Shown here one piece after another: positions 1 through 8,761 of a DNA stretch of 64,000 bases (positions are counted from its first letter, which is position 1; the number at the start of each line of letters is the position of its first letter). This stretch comes from Mesorhizobium qingshengii (GTDB lineage Bacteria > Pseudomonadota > Alphaproteobacteria > Rhizobiales > Rhizobiaceae). The stretch covers positions 434,001-498,000 of the forward strand of contig NZ_JAPFQA010000002.1 in the NCBI RefSeq assembly GCF_027563465.1. Direction: 5' to 3'. Under the pieces are notes generated by a model. It saw only the letters and a list, made by a program, of their open reading frames with translations. It was not told where the DNA came from and did no database searches. The translations under genes and the position numbers were made by a program.

Positions 1-585
1 CGCAACAGCCCGGAAAAGATCTTCGTCACCGAGTTTGCCGACCTGATGCCTGAAACGCTGATCACCAAGGACAGCCAGGAAGTCGCAGCCTTCCGCAAGG
101 AGTTCGGCGACATCATCATCAAGCCGCTCTACGGTAATGGCGGCGCCGGCATCTTCCATCTGCACGAGGCCGACCGCAACCTCGCCTCGCTGCTCGAGAT
201 GTTCGGGCAGATGTTCCGCGAACCCTATATCGTGCAGCGCTACCTGAAGGAGGTGCGCAAGGGCGACAAGCGCATCATCCTGATCGACGGCGAGCCGGTC
301 GGTGCCATCAACCGGGTGCCGGCCGAGCATGACTCCCGTTCCAACATGCATGTCGGCGGCCGCGCCGAAAAGACCGAGCTGACGGAGCGCGAGCGCGAGA
401 TCTGCGCCCGCATCGGGCCCTCGCTGAAGGAGCGCGGCTTCATCCTCGTCGGCATCGATGTCATCGGTGACTACATGACCGAGATCAACGTGACGTCGCC
501 GACCGGCGTGCGCGAGGTCAGGCGCTTCGGCGGCGCCGACATCGCCAGCCTGTTCTGGGACGCGATCGAGGACAAGCGGAAGTAA
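1..585 (+). CDS. gshB: Glutathione synthetase, C-terminal part (5' end outside window)
   Basis: The frame is open from base 1 and ends at TAA 583-585, giving the last 194 residues. Glutathione synthetase is the cytoplasmic ATP-grasp enzyme that joins gamma-glutamylcysteine and glycine. The ATP-grasp glycine-rich loop is visible ([12 protein letters not shown]), as is the C-terminal metal/ligand strand region ([19 protein letters not shown]) typical of GshB. An internal ATG at 46 is not a start, because the upstream codons are in frame and fit the family. comM follows on the same strand after about 180 bp. The family assignment is firm; only the N-terminal half is missing because of the window edge. 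Confidence 0.95.
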   Translation, partial: RNSPEKIFVTEFADLMPETLITKDSQEVAAFRKEFGDIIIKPLYGNGGAGIFHLHEADRNLASLLEMFGQMFREPYIVQRYLKEVRKGDKRIILIDGEPVGAINRVPAEHDSRSNMHVGGRAEKTELTEREREICARIGPSLKERGFILVGIDVIGDYMTEINVTSPTGVREVRRFGGADIASLFWDAIEDKRK

Positions 586-768
586 GCCGTCTTTATTTTG
601 TCTTAACCATGTTCCGCTTTTGCAACCGGGCACAATCCAGCTGCAACCCCTGCGATTGTATGTTCCTGTAATGTTCTTGCTTTGACCGGGAAACTGTGAT
701 TGTCTCCCCAAGGGCTATCAGGGCCCTGATCGCACGGGCTGGGGCAAGCCCATATCCGGGGTGGGGAA

Positions 769-2301
769 ATGGTGGCGCGGGTTCGCACGGTCGCTTTCCA
801 GGGCATCGAAGCCGTGCCGGTTGACGTGCAGGTGATGATCGCACCCGGCAAGGTCAACATGCATATTGTCGGCCTGGCCGACAAGGCGGTGGCCGAAAGC
901 CGCGAGCGGGTGCAGGCAGCACTGCATGCCTCCGGCCTGTCGATGCCGTCCAAGAAGGTCACGGTCAATCTGGCGCCCGCCGACCTGCCGAAGGAGGGCA
1001 GCCATTACGACCTGCCGATCGCGCTTGGCCTGATGGCGGCGCTGGGCGCCATTCCGGGCGACATGCTGGCCGGCTATGTCGTGCTTGGCGAGTTGTCGCT
1101 CGACGGCACGATCGCCGCCGTCGCCGGCGCCTTGCCGGCGGCGATCGGCGCCAACGCCGAGGGCAAGGGCCTGATCTGCCCGTTCGCCTGCGGGCCGGAA
1201 GCGGCCTGGGCGGGTGCTGATTTCGACATTCTGGCGCCCCGCAGCCTGATCGCCATTGCCAATCATTTTCGTGGCACGCAGGTGCTGTCGCGGCCGGAAG
1301 CCGGCATCCACGCCTCGGCGCGCGATCTGCCCGACCTTGCCGACATCAAGGGCCAGGAGACCGCCAAGCGGGCGCTGGAAGTGGCGGCTGCCGGTGGCCA
1401 TAATCTGCTGATGGTCGGGCCGCCCGGCTCGGGAAAATCGATGCTGGCGCAGCGCCTGCCGTCGATCCTGCCGCCGCTGGCGCCGAAGGAACTGCTGGAA
1501 GTCTCGATGATCGCCTCGGTGGCGGGAGAGCTCGGCGAGGGCAAGCTGACCGACCGGCGGCCGTTCCGCGCTCCGCATCATTCGGCCTCGATGGCGGCGA
1601 TGGTAGGCGGCGGCCTGCGCGCGCGGCCGGGCGAAGTGTCGCTGGCGCATCACGGCGTGCTGTTCCTCGACGAGTTCCCGGAATTCACGCCGCAGACGCT
1701 CGACGCGCTGCGGCAGCCGCTCGAGACCGGCGACTGCATGATCGCGCGCGCCAACCATCGCGTCACCTATCCGGCGCGCATCCAGCTGGTGGCGGCGATG
1801 AACCCGTGCCGATGCGGCATGGCCGGCGAGCCGGGCTATCGCTGCCTGCGCGGCGAGCGCTGCCGCACCGACTACCAGGCGCGTATCTCAGGCCCGTTGC
1901 TCGACCGCATCGATCTCAGGATCGAGGTGCCGGCGGTCTCGGCCAGCGACTTGATCCGGCCCGACCGGGCGGAGAAAAGTGCCGATGTGGCGCTGCGCGT
2001 GGCGCGCGCCCGCACCCTCCAGCGCGAGCGGTTCGAGCGGCTCGGCGCTACCCGCGCCACCACCAACGCGCATTGCGCGACGGCGGTCATCGAGGACATC
2101 GCCATGCCCGACGCCGCTGGCCTGTCGCTGCTCAAGGACGCCAGCGAAAAGCTCGCCTTCTCGGCGCGGGCCTATCACCGCGTGCTGAAGGTGGCGCGCA
2201 CGCTCGCCGATCTCGACGCCAGCGAAACCGTCGGCCGCATTCATCTCGCCGAGGCGATTTCCTATCGCATGAGTTCGGAGCGCGTGGCGCAGGCGGCGTG
2301 A
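769..2301 (+). CDS. comM: YifB/ComM family Mg-chelatase-like AAA+ ATPase
   Basis: The 510-residue protein has the full ComM layout: an N-terminal Lon-protease-like/ChlI domain (about 1-170), a Walker A loop GPPGSGKS near residue 218, the segment HHSASMAAMVGGG, a Walker B LFLDEFPEF, a zinc-type cysteine cluster (NPCRCGM, then GYRC) and a C-terminal Mg-chelatase domain. ComM homologues are hexameric helicases that promote branch migration during natural transformation in some bacteria; in rhizobia the role is not established. The gene follows gshB. A 220-bp stretch of it (862-1081) recurs downstream at 3393-3612 with seven mismatches, so this locus has undergone a partial duplication or an acquisition. 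Confidence 0.95.
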   Translation: MVARVRTVAFQGIEAVPVDVQVMIAPGKVNMHIVGLADKAVAESRERVQAALHASGLSMPSKKVTVNLAPADLPKEGSHYDLPIALGLMAALGAIPGDMLAGYVVLGELSLDGTIAAVAGALPAAIGANAEGKGLICPFACGPEAAWAGADFDILAPRSLIAIANHFRGTQVLSRPEAGIHASARDLPDLADIKGQETAKRALEVAAAGGHNLLMVGPPGSGKSMLAQRLPSILPPLAPKELLEVSMIASVAGELGEGKLTDRRPFRAPHHSASMAAMVGGGLRARPGEVSLAHHGVLFLDEFPEFTPQTLDALRQPLETGDCMIARANHRVTYPARIQLVAAMNPCRCGMAGEPGYRCLRGERCRTDYQARISGPLLDRIDLRIEVPAVSASDLIRPDRAEKSADVALRVARARTLQRERFERLGATRATTNAHCATAVIEDIAMPDAAGLSLLKDASEKLAFSARAYHRVLKVARTLADLDASETVGRIHLAEAISYRMSSERVAQAA

Positions 2302-2526
2302 TGCTTCCCGTGATTGCGGCGGTCATGTTGCCTCAGATGTTCGGAATCTGCTGAAGAACGTCCATGCGGGAGCGAAGCGCGCACCAGTGCCGGTCTCAGC
2401 TGATGACGGCACGACCGTGTCCATCTGACCAGTATTGGGGCTCTTGCGGCAGAGGGCAGGCTTTTCTTTAAATTTGCTCATGCTAATTTAACCTTGGGTT
2501 ACCGGGCCGCCGGTTGAGGGACATCC

Positions 2527-3318
2527 ATGAGGGGATATTTTGGGACCGAACTGCAGCAGCGCCTGCAGCGACGAGCGGATGAGCTTGCCAGCACGGTCGT
2601 CAACACTCCTGGGCTCTGCAATGCAGGCCGAATGGTCTCCACGGACGACGTCGATCGTGTCGGGCTTGAGGCTTGTATCGCGATGCTGGAGGCGGACGGA
2701 GGCTTCGGTTTTCGCCTCGTCCACGAAGACCGCACAGCGGCGATGTCCGCTCACTTGGCGGCCCGGGGACATCGCCTGGATTGGTGGGATACGTTCATGG
2801 GCTCCGCTGACGACGTTCTAGCTGCGTCGAAACAAATCGTTGCGCGAGGCCCGCCCGAGGGGCTCTTTCATATTGATCTGTCAGACAACCCGTCAGAGGC
2901 TTTCCTTGAGCGCGTGCAGGTCTTCCTCGTGGAGAATGGCCTGGCGCCGTTCTCGCGATTGACCCTCGCGGGCGAAACGGTCACCGGCCGAACTTTGGCG
3001 CTTGTCGACGGACATGGGGACCTCGTCGCCACGTCGTTTGTCTATATGCCACACAATTCCTTCAGTCCGTTCCGGACCTATGCCTGGGGCGGTCTCGCTG
3101 CGGTCTCGCCGGCCCACAGGGGCAAGTCGCTTGGCAGCTACATCAATGCCTGCGCCGCTGTCACGGCATTCGAGCAACTGGCGGCGACCGTCTTTTACGA
3201 ACAGGTCGCCGCAACCAATATTCCATCGAGACGGATGGTCGAAACATGCGGACTGACCCTGCACCCATATCTAAAGAGCGGGCTCGCTTCGACCGGGGCG
3301 GAGAAGTTCACGCGTTGA
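2527..3318 (+). CDS. GNAT family N-acetyltransferase
   Basis: The 263-residue protein has a GNAT acetyl-CoA binding motif near residues 192-208 (SPAHRGKSLGSYIN), followed by a helix and a C-terminal strand (AATNIPSRRMVETCGL) of the usual GNAT fold. The N-terminal half is less conserved and may be a second, degenerate GNAT domain. A purine-rich ribosome site (GAGGGA) lies just before the ATG. The substrate is not predictable. It sits between intact comM and the comM fragment at 3393-3612, so it is probably part of the same accessory insertion rather than of the gshB-comM block. Family confidence is good, function unknown. Confidence 0.8.
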   Translation: MRGYFGTELQQRLQRRADELASTVVNTPGLCNAGRMVSTDDVDRVGLEACIAMLEADGGFGFRLVHEDRTAAMSAHLAARGHRLDWWDTFMGSADDVLAASKQIVARGPPEGLFHIDLSDNPSEAFLERVQVFLVENGLAPFSRLTLAGETVTGRTLALVDGHGDLVATSFVYMPHNSFSPFRTYAWGGLAAVSPAHRGKSLGSYINACAAVTAFEQLAATVFYEQVAATNIPSRRMVETCGLTLHPYLKSGLASTGAEKFTR

Positions 3319-3361
3319 CCGTGCTCAGCTTACAACGCTCGCCCAGCGCTTTCGCAATTAA

Positions 3362-3395
3362 TTCGCCCTACAATCCATTTCGCCCTACAATCCAT
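3362..3395. repeat. 17-bp perfect tandem duplication at the edge of the comM fragment
   Basis: TTCGCCCTACAATCCAT occurs twice in direct succession, at 3362-3378 and 3379-3395. The last three bases of the second copy run into the start of the duplicated comM sequence. Short tandem duplications of this kind are typical scars of an illegitimate junction. Confidence 0.85.
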
Positions 3396-3612
3396 ATTGT
3401 CGGCCTGGCCGACAAGGCGGTGGCCGAAAGCCGCGAGCGGGTGCAGGTGGCACTGAGTGCCTCCAGCCTGTCGATGCCGTCCAAGAAGGTGACGGTCAAT
3501 CTGGCGCCCGCCGACCTGCCGAAGGAGGGCAGCCATTGCGACCTGCCGATCGCGCTTGGCCTGATGGCGGCGCTGGGCGCCATTCCGGGCGACATGCTGG
3601 CCGGCTATGTCG
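3393..3612 (+). pseudogene. Duplicated internal fragment of comM (remnant)
   Basis: These 220 bp match comM 862-1081 without gaps and with seven substitutions (about 97% identity), covering roughly codons 32-104. No start codon, ATPase domain or 3' end is present, and an open frame running through it (3246-3641) begins in the unrelated GNAT 3' end, so it is a non-functional remnant. The match ends abruptly at 3612, where AT-rich DNA begins. It could be a flank carried in from a related strain whose comM differs slightly, or a local duplication that has since diverged; the sequence alone does not decide this. Confidence 0.85.
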
Positions 3613-3690
3613 GAATCGACAGAATAAAAAGATTCAAATGATAATACAAATTCATACAACCTGTCGCTTTAGCATTCTCTAAATTATATG

Positions 3691-3719
3691 TTGCAGCGAG
3701 CATTAGATCATGATAAGAT
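3691..3719 (+). promoter_or_regulatory. Possible sigma-70-type promoter for the inhibitor/protease operon
   Basis: In the AT-rich stretch 3613-3825, TTGCAG (3691-3696) and TAAGAT (3714-3719) are separated by 17 bp, a reasonable match to -35/-10 spacing. It lies about 105 bp before the inhibitor start. This was picked by eye; other AT-rich hexamers in the same stretch could serve. Confidence 0.3.
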
Positions 3720-3825
3720 TAAAGGATAAATGGAGCTGCCTGATTATTCTCTAACGGCAATCTCTTATTTTGATCTGGTTAGCGAATTTCGTTAGCTCGC
3801 GTCGACAGGATTGGATGAGATTAAA

Positions 3826-4143
3826 ATGGAAATAGCTCTTGAGATCAGCGGCGGCTTTGCTGCGATCCCCAAACTTAGCATGCCTATGACTATAGAAACG
3901 GACAAGATTGACGTTCATCTTGCTGATGAGCTGAAATCTTTGCTGGAACAGACAAGTTTCTTCGATCAACCAGAGTCTGTCGGTACAACAAAGCCAGGGT
4001 CGGCCGACCTTATGACCTATATTGTGACGGTTCGAGATGGAGGCCGGGTCCATACGATCCGTATCACCGACCCGATCACCGATCCTTCTCTGCAGCTCCT
4101 GATTGATCGGATTCAGGCCATTGGCCGTTTGAAGCGCCCTTGA
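3826..4143 (+). CDS. Emfourin-like (protealysin inhibitor) protein
   Basis: The protein is 105 residues from ATG 3826. I prefer this start over an in-frame TTG at 3811 because GGATGAG lies about six bases upstream of the ATG and because known emfourins begin like this one, with a short strand followed by a GGFAAIP segment. Other family-like features are LLEQTSFFDQP, a central YIVTVRDGGRVHTIRITD strand pair and a C-terminal helix. Emfourins are small cytoplasmic inhibitors of protealysin-like M4 proteases and are encoded next to them; in Serratia the inhibitor follows the protease. Here it precedes the M4 protease by 64 bp on the same strand. The assignment is from remembered family sequence, not a search. 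Confidence 0.8.
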   Translation: MEIALEISGGFAAIPKLSMPMTIETDKIDVHLADELKSLLEQTSFFDQPESVGTTKPGSADLMTYIVTVRDGGRVHTIRITDPITDPSLQLLIDRIQAIGRLKRP

Positions 4144-4207
4144 TCCGGGTGGAGTGCTGACCCTTTGCCCTCTTCAAGTGTTTATTTCAACTTAGCAGGA
4201 GGACACC

Positions 4208-5497
4208 ATGAGACATCTACATGCCCACGGCGGTGGTGGGTGCACTTGCTTCATCATTCCACCCCACATGCTGGAGAAAATCGCGGAAAACGGCACCGCC
4301 GACCAGCGCGAGAAGGCGCGTCAGGCGTTGTCCATCGACCGTACGTTTCGGGCGCAACGCGTGGCCCAGCCGCTGCAGGCGCCCGATAGGATTCAGGGCG
4401 CGGGCGCGCTGCACAAGAACCGGCGCACCTATACTGCAAATCACGGCACTGGCTTGCCCGGCACCTTGGTCCGCTCCGAGGGTCAGGGCGCCAGTGGCGA
4501 CGTCGCCGTCGATGAGGCCTACGATGGGCTTGGGGCGACCTTCGATCTGTATGCGCAGGTCTATGGACGCAATTCGATTGACGACAACGGCATGGACCTG
4601 ATTGCAACGGTCCACTACGGCAACAAGTACAACAACGCCTTCTGGAACGGCGCCCAGATGGTCTTCGGCGACGGGGACGGGACGATCTTCAATCGTTTCA
4701 CCATAGCTATCGACGTCGAGGGCCACGAATTGACCCATGGCGTGACCGGTGCGACGGCAGCCCTCGAATACCACGACCAGCCAGGGGCGCTTAACGAGTC
4801 GGTCTCGGACTGCTTCGGTTCGCTGGTCAAGCAACGCTCGCTCGGCCAGACGGCGGCCCAGGCTGACTGGCTGATCGGTGCGGGCCTGCTTGCCGCGGGC
4901 ATTCACGGCGTGGCCTTGCGCTCGATGAAGGCGCCCGGAACCGCCTACGATGACCCGCTGCTCGGCAAGGATCCGCAGCCCGATCACATGAGCAAATACG
5001 TCAACACGGCCTCGGACAATGGCGGAGTGCACATCAACTCAGGCATCCCCAACAAGGCCTTCTACCTCACCGCGGTGGCGATCGGCGGGAATTCCTGGGA
5101 TGGCGCCGGCAAGATCTGGTACAAGACGCTGCTCGATAGCCGGCTGACAAAAACAGCACAGTTCCTGGATTTCGCGAATCTGACCGTCGACAACGCCAAT
5201 TCCCTGTTTGGTGCTGCAGTCAGAGACAAAGTGATAAAGGCTTGGCACGATGTGGGTATAGATGTCGCGCCGGTGCTGTCTTGGCAATATAACAAGGCAG
5301 TACTCTCGACCTTCACCAGTCCGCATCAGACCAATGCCTGGGCCTATATCCAAGACAATGGCTGGCGCAAGGTTCAGACCCTGACTCCCGACGGAGTCCA
5401 TAACATGTTCACCTTGCTGACTGAATCACAGTCGTCGGGCGCCAAGGTGCACGTCTACGTGGACGCAGCCCTTATCTACCAGGCTTACTCAGCCTGA
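4208..5497 (+). CDS. Protealysin-like M4 family metalloprotease with extra C-terminal domain
   Basis: The 429-residue protein follows a strong AGGAGG site. It lacks a signal peptide and starts with a short protealysin-type propeptide containing FIIPPHMLEKIAENGT (residues 15-30). The zinc site is complete: HELTH at 173-177, the downstream glutamate in ALNESVSD (E197) and the catalytic histidine in DNGGVHINSGIPNKAFY (H275). The M4 catalytic domain ends near residue 355. Residues about 358-429 form an added domain that resembles the separate 77-residue protein encoded next (5558-5791), sharing TFTSPH, NAWA, WRKVQ, DGV and NMFTLL. Protealysin-like enzymes are often stored or released without a classical signal. 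The inhibitor gene just upstream supports the subfamily call. Confidence 0.92.
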   Translation: MRHLHAHGGGGCTCFIIPPHMLEKIAENGTADQREKARQALSIDRTFRAQRVAQPLQAPDRIQGAGALHKNRRTYTANHGTGLPGTLVRSEGQGASGDVAVDEAYDGLGATFDLYAQVYGRNSIDDNGMDLIATVHYGNKYNNAFWNGAQMVFGDGDGTIFNRFTIAIDVEGHELTHGVTGATAALEYHDQPGALNESVSDCFGSLVKQRSLGQTAAQADWLIGAGLLAAGIHGVALRSMKAPGTAYDDPLLGKDPQPDHMSKYVNTASDNGGVHINSGIPNKAFYLTAVAIGGNSWDGAGKIWYKTLLDSRLTKTAQFLDFANLTVDNANSLFGAAVRDKVIKAWHDVGIDVAPVLSWQYNKAVLSTFTSPHQTNAWAYIQDNGWRKVQTLTPDGVHNMFTLLTESQSSGAKVHVYVDAALIYQAYSA

Positions 5498-5557
5498 GTT
5501 GAAGCGACGGGCGGGTATCCGCGCCTTTAACCCCAACTGTTTTTCTGGAGGACTATC

Positions 5558-5791
5558 ATGGCATACGTCAGTTTCTCAAACGCCCGCGTGCTTCTTACCT
5601 TCACCAGCCCGCATTCCATGAACGCTTGGGCAAACATCGAAACCCAACCGTGGCGCAAGGTGCAGCCGATCAGCACCGATGGAGTCGGTAACATGTTCAC
5701 TCTGCTGAACGCGGCGAAGGCGGGCGGGCGTACGGTGTCCGGATCATACGACGACACCAACAACATGCTTTACACACTTTACATGAACTGA
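5558..5791 (+). CDS. Small protein homologous to the M4 protease C-terminal domain
   Basis: A 77-residue protein with a GGAGG ribosome site before its ATG, starting 60 bp after the protease stop. It aligns over nearly its whole length with protease residues 358-429, with roughly half the positions identical by eye (TFTSPH, NAWA, WRKVQ, DGV, NMFTLL). There is no signal peptide, membrane segment or cysteine. I do not recognise a named family. Because the domain occurs both fused and free, it may mediate binding or assembly with the protease; that is inference. A strong hairpin follows at 5815-5846. Confidence 0.8.
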   Translation: MAYVSFSNARVLLTFTSPHSMNAWANIETQPWRKVQPISTDGVGNMFTLLNAAKAGGRTVSGSYDDTNNMLYTLYMN

Positions 5792-5814
5792 ACTCCTGCC
5801 GATCCGAGTCTGCT

Positions 5815-5846
5815 GCCTGGGTGCGGCTGCACGGTTGCACCCAGGC
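5815..5846 (+). terminator. 10-bp perfect hairpin between the satellite gene and the Gly/Pro-rich gene
   Basis: GCCTGGGTGC (5815-5824) and GCACCCAGGC (5837-5846) form a perfect 10-bp stem with a 12-base loop, 24 bases after the stop at 5791. No T-tract follows directly, so it may be a weak terminator or an mRNA-stabilising/attenuating hairpin within the operon. Confidence 0.55.
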
Positions 5847-5878
5847 CTATACTCGCAACCAATTTTAAGGAGCGTTCG

Positions 5879-6235
5879 ATGTCGATCACATCCGTTACGA
5901 TCCGCCTGGATATCGGCGACGGCAATTCAAGCGGTACATCCGGCGGGGTCTCGCTGCATGGCGAGGCGCCGTCCCCAATGGATTTCGGGTCCGGTACGGC
6001 GACACTATCCCAAGGCGGCGTGCCTACGCCGTCGGCGAGCATGGCGCTGGCCTCGGGCCAAGACATGCCCCCGACCCCCATGTCGGGAATCGGTGGTTTG
6101 ACAGCTTCCATCTCGGAGCCACCGGCGCCGTCGCATGACGTTGCCAATGCTGCTTCAGCAGCGTCGGGTGGCGACGACTTGCCGAAGCCGGAAGGCGACC
6201 CGGCTGGCGCACGGAAAGGTCCGGTCAAGCGCTGA
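5879..6235 (+). CDS. Gly/Ser/Pro-rich hypothetical protein
   Basis: The 118-residue protein has a well placed AAGGAG six bases before its ATG. After a short N-terminal strand (MSITSVTIRLDIGDG) the rest is low complexity, rich in Gly, Ser, Ala and Pro, with two related motifs, APSPMDFG and PPTPMSG, and a basic C-terminus (KGPVKR). There are no cysteines, signal peptide or membrane segments, and most of the chain is probably disordered. I do not recognise a family. It is the last gene of the protease cassette. It could be a protease substrate or a scaffold, but nothing in the sequence proves either. Confidence 0.6.
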   Translation: MSITSVTIRLDIGDGNSSGTSGGVSLHGEAPSPMDFGSGTATLSQGGVPTPSASMALASGQDMPPTPMSGIGGLTASISEPPAPSHDVANAASAASGGDDLPKPEGDPAGARKGPVKR

Positions 6236-6329
6236 TCGTTACGCCAACAGCCCTTGCGCTGGCTCTCACGCATCGGCCGGAGAATCGGAACGATTTTTGG
6301 AAAGCATGATGCGCCGGTCAAGGCGATTA

Positions 6330-6349
6330 GTGCATTCCTGAGAATGCAC
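6330..6349 (-). terminator. Possible hairpin terminator downstream of malate synthase
   Basis: GTGCATTC (6330-6337) and GAATGCAC (6342-6349) form an 8-bp perfect stem with a CTGA loop, starting 16 bases past the glcB stop codon. There is no long T-run, so termination strength is uncertain. Confidence 0.4.
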
Positions 6350-6364
6350 GTCGCTAGCTACCGC

Positions 6365-8539
6365 CTATCCCGCCCGCTCGCGCGCCTTCAGCTCCAGCCG
6401 CCTGGCGTGCAGCACCGGCTCGGTGTAGCCGTTGGGCTGGACGCGGCCCTTGAAGACCAGGTCGCAAGCGGCGAGGAAGGCGATCGACTTGTCGAAATCG
6501 GCGGCCATCGGCCGATAGAGCGGATCGCTTTCGTTCTGGCGGTCGACGATCGCGGCCATGCGCTTCATCGTCGCCATCACCTGGTCCGCGCTGCACACGC
6601 CGTGATGCAGCCAGTTGGCGATGTGCTGCGAGGAGATGCGTAGCGTGGCGCGGTCTTCCATCAGGCCGACATCGTTGATGTCTGGCACTTTCGAGCAGCC
6701 GACGCCCTGGTCGATCCAGCGCACGACATAGCCAAGAATGCCTTGCGCGTTGTTGTCGAGCTCCTTCTGGATGTCGGCCTCGCTCCAGTTCGGCCGCACC
6801 GCGACCGGCACCGACAAGATGTCGTCCAGCTTGGCCTTGGGCCGGTTCTTCAGCGCTGCCTGCACGGCGTGGACATCGACCTTGTGGTAGTGCGTGGCGT
6901 GCAGTGTCGCCGCCGTCGGCGACGGCACCCAGGCGGTGTTGGCGCCGGCCTTGGGATGGGCGATCTTCTGCTCCAGCATCGCCGCCATCAAATCGGGCAT
7001 CGCCCACATGCCCTTGCCGATCTGGGCGTGGCCGGCCAGCCCGCATTCGAGCCCGGTGTCGACATTCCAGGCCTCGTAGGCGGAGATCCAGGCGGCCTGC
7101 TTCATGTCGCCCTTGCGAATCATCGGGCCGGCTTCCATCGAGGTGTGGATCTCATCGCCGGTGCGGTCGAGGAAGCCGGTGTTGATGAACACCACGCGCT
7201 CGCGTGCCGCGCGGATCGCCTCCTTGAGGTTGATCGTGGTGCGCCGCTCCTCGTCCATGATGCCCATCTTGATGGTATTCCTGGCCATGCCGAGCAGCGC
7301 TTCGACGCGATCGAAGATCTCGACCGCGAAAGCGACTTCCTCCGGCCCGTGCATCTTGGGTTTCACGACATACATCGAGCCGGCGCGGGAATTGGCGCGG
7401 CGGCCATTGGACCCGACATCGTGCAGCGCGATCAGCGCCGTCATCGCAGCATCCATGATGCCTTCCGGAACCTCGTTGCCGTCGCGGTCTGTTATCGCCG
7501 GGTTGGTCATCAGGTGGCCGACGTTGCGCACCAGCATCAGCGAGCGGCCGGGCAGCGTCAGCGTGCCGCCGGCGGGCGCGGTGTAGGACCGGTCGGGATT
7601 GAGCCTGCGGGTAAAGGTGCGGCCGCCTTTGCTGATCTCCTCGGCCAGGTCGCCCTTCATCAGGCCGAGCCAGTTTCGGTAAACGACGACCTTGTCCTGC
7701 GCATCCACTGCCGCGACCGAATCCTCGCAGTCCTGAATGGTGGTCAGCGCCGATTCCAGGATGACATCGGCGATCCCGGCCGGATCGGTGCGGCCGATCT
7801 GGTTGGCGCGGTCGATTGATATCTCGATGTGCAGCCCATTTTTCACCAGCAGCACGGCGTCGGGGTTGGCGGCGTCGCCGCGATAGCCGGCGAATTGTCT
7901 GGGGTCGGCCAATGTCGTGGAGCCCGCACCGGCGCTCAGCCGCAAGGCGCCATGCGCCACCGAAAGGCCGTTGACGCCGGCCCATTTGCCCAGGGTGAGG
8001 GGGGCGGCCTCATCAAGAAGAGTCTTCGTCCAGGCCACGACCCTGGCGCCACGCGCCGGATTGAAGCTCTTGCCCTTTTCGGCACCATCCGTCTCGGGGA
8101 TGGCGTCTGTGCCATAGAGCGCGTCATAGAGCGAACCCCAGCGCGCATTGGCGGCGTTGAGGGCGTAACGGGCATTCATCACCGGCACGACCAGCTGTGG
8201 CCCGGCGACCACGGCGATTTCCGGGTCGACATTGCCGGTGGTGACGCTGAAGGCCGGTCCCTCGGGAACGAGATAGCCGATCTCTTTCAGGAAAGCCTTG
8301 TAGGCCTCCATGTCGACGGGCGCGCCATGGTCGCGGTACCAGCCGTCGAGCTTCTCCTGCATGGCGTCGCGCTTTGCCAGCAGCGCCCGGTTTTTCGGGG
8401 CGAGGTCATGGACGATGGCTGAGAAGCCGCTCCAGAACGCGGCCGCCGCGATGCCGGTGCCGGGCAACGCCTCGTCGGCCACAAAATCATGCAGCTCGCG
8501 GGCAATCCGCAATCCGGCGATCTCGATGCGATCGGTCAT
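6365..8539 (-). CDS. glcB: Malate synthase G
   Basis: Condenses glyoxylate and acetyl-CoA to malate in the glyoxylate bypass or glycolate use. The product is 724 residues, the normal length for the monomeric G isoform (the A isoform is about 530). Start ATG at 8539 is preceded by GGAGAAG and gives [19 protein letters not shown]; the open frame continues upstream to 8680 but without a ribosome site or family similarity. Family segments include [32 protein letters not shown] and [13 protein letters not shown]. No aceA or glc genes are adjacent, so it appears to stand alone between the protease cassette and a HyuA-like gene. Confidence 0.96.
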   Translation of the reverse strand: MTDRIEIAGLRIARELHDFVADEALPGTGIAAAAFWSGFSAIVHDLAPKNRALLAKRDAMQEKLDGWYRDHGAPVDMEAYKAFLKEIGYLVPEGPAFSVTTGNVDPEIAVVAGPQLVVPVMNARYALNAANARWGSLYDALYGTDAIPETDGAEKGKSFNPARGARVVAWTKTLLDEAAPLTLGKWAGVNGLSVAHGALRLSAGAGSTTLADPRQFAGYRGDAANPDAVLLVKNGLHIEISIDRANQIGRTDPAGIADVILESALTTIQDCEDSVAAVDAQDKVVVYRNWLGLMKGDLAEEISKGGRTFTRRLNPDRSYTAPAGGTLTLPGRSLMLVRNVGHLMTNPAITDRDGNEVPEGIMDAAMTALIALHDVGSNGRRANSRAGSMYVVKPKMHGPEEVAFAVEIFDRVEALLGMARNTIKMGIMDEERRTTINLKEAIRAARERVVFINTGFLDRTGDEIHTSMEAGPMIRKGDMKQAAWISAYEAWNVDTGLECGLAGHAQIGKGMWAMPDLMAAMLEQKIAHPKAGANTAWVPSPTAATLHATHYHKVDVHAVQAALKNRPKAKLDDILSVPVAVRPNWSEADIQKELDNNAQGILGYVVRWIDQGVGCSKVPDINDVGLMEDRATLRISSQHIANWLHHGVCSADQVMATMKRMAAIVDRQNESDPLYRPMAADFDKSIAFLAACDLVFKGRVQPNGYTEPVLHARRLELKARERAG

Positions 8540-8629
8540 AAGGCTTCTCCAGACGAAAGGCTTCGCGCGCCTTTGACATGTCAGGTTTGCAGGGTCAATT
8601 CGGCTTAAGGTGAAGGGAACATTTAGGCA

Positions 8630-8760
8630 AGGTTGGCGGGGCTGCGTCCTTCTCCCCGTTCTACGGGGAACGGGCGGCACAGTGAAATCGCATTTCGTTG
8701 GCGCTGCCCCTCATCCGCCCTTCTGGCACCTTCTCCCCGTGAACGGGGAGAAGGAAGGCG
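8630..8760. repeat. Dispersed intergenic repeat with CTTCTCCCCGT hairpins
   Basis: The gap between glcB and the HyuA-like gene holds CCTTCTCCCCGT-n-ACGGGGA hairpins, one near 8648 and one near 8729, together with GCCCCTCATCCGCC. The same sequence family recurs at 53533-53666 and 62763-62838. It looks like a chromosomal intergenic palindromic repeat and abuts the downstream gene end at 8762. Confidence 0.75.
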
Positions 8761-8761
8761 C

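Noticed and set aside
718..1758. A 346-codon minus-strand open frame inside comM
   Set aside because: It is an antisense shadow of comM with Arg/His-rich composition and no motifs.
3246..3641. A 131-codon frame joining the GNAT 3' end to the comM fragment
   Set aside because: It starts out of frame inside the GNAT gene and ends in AT-rich DNA; the comM part lacks any functional domain.
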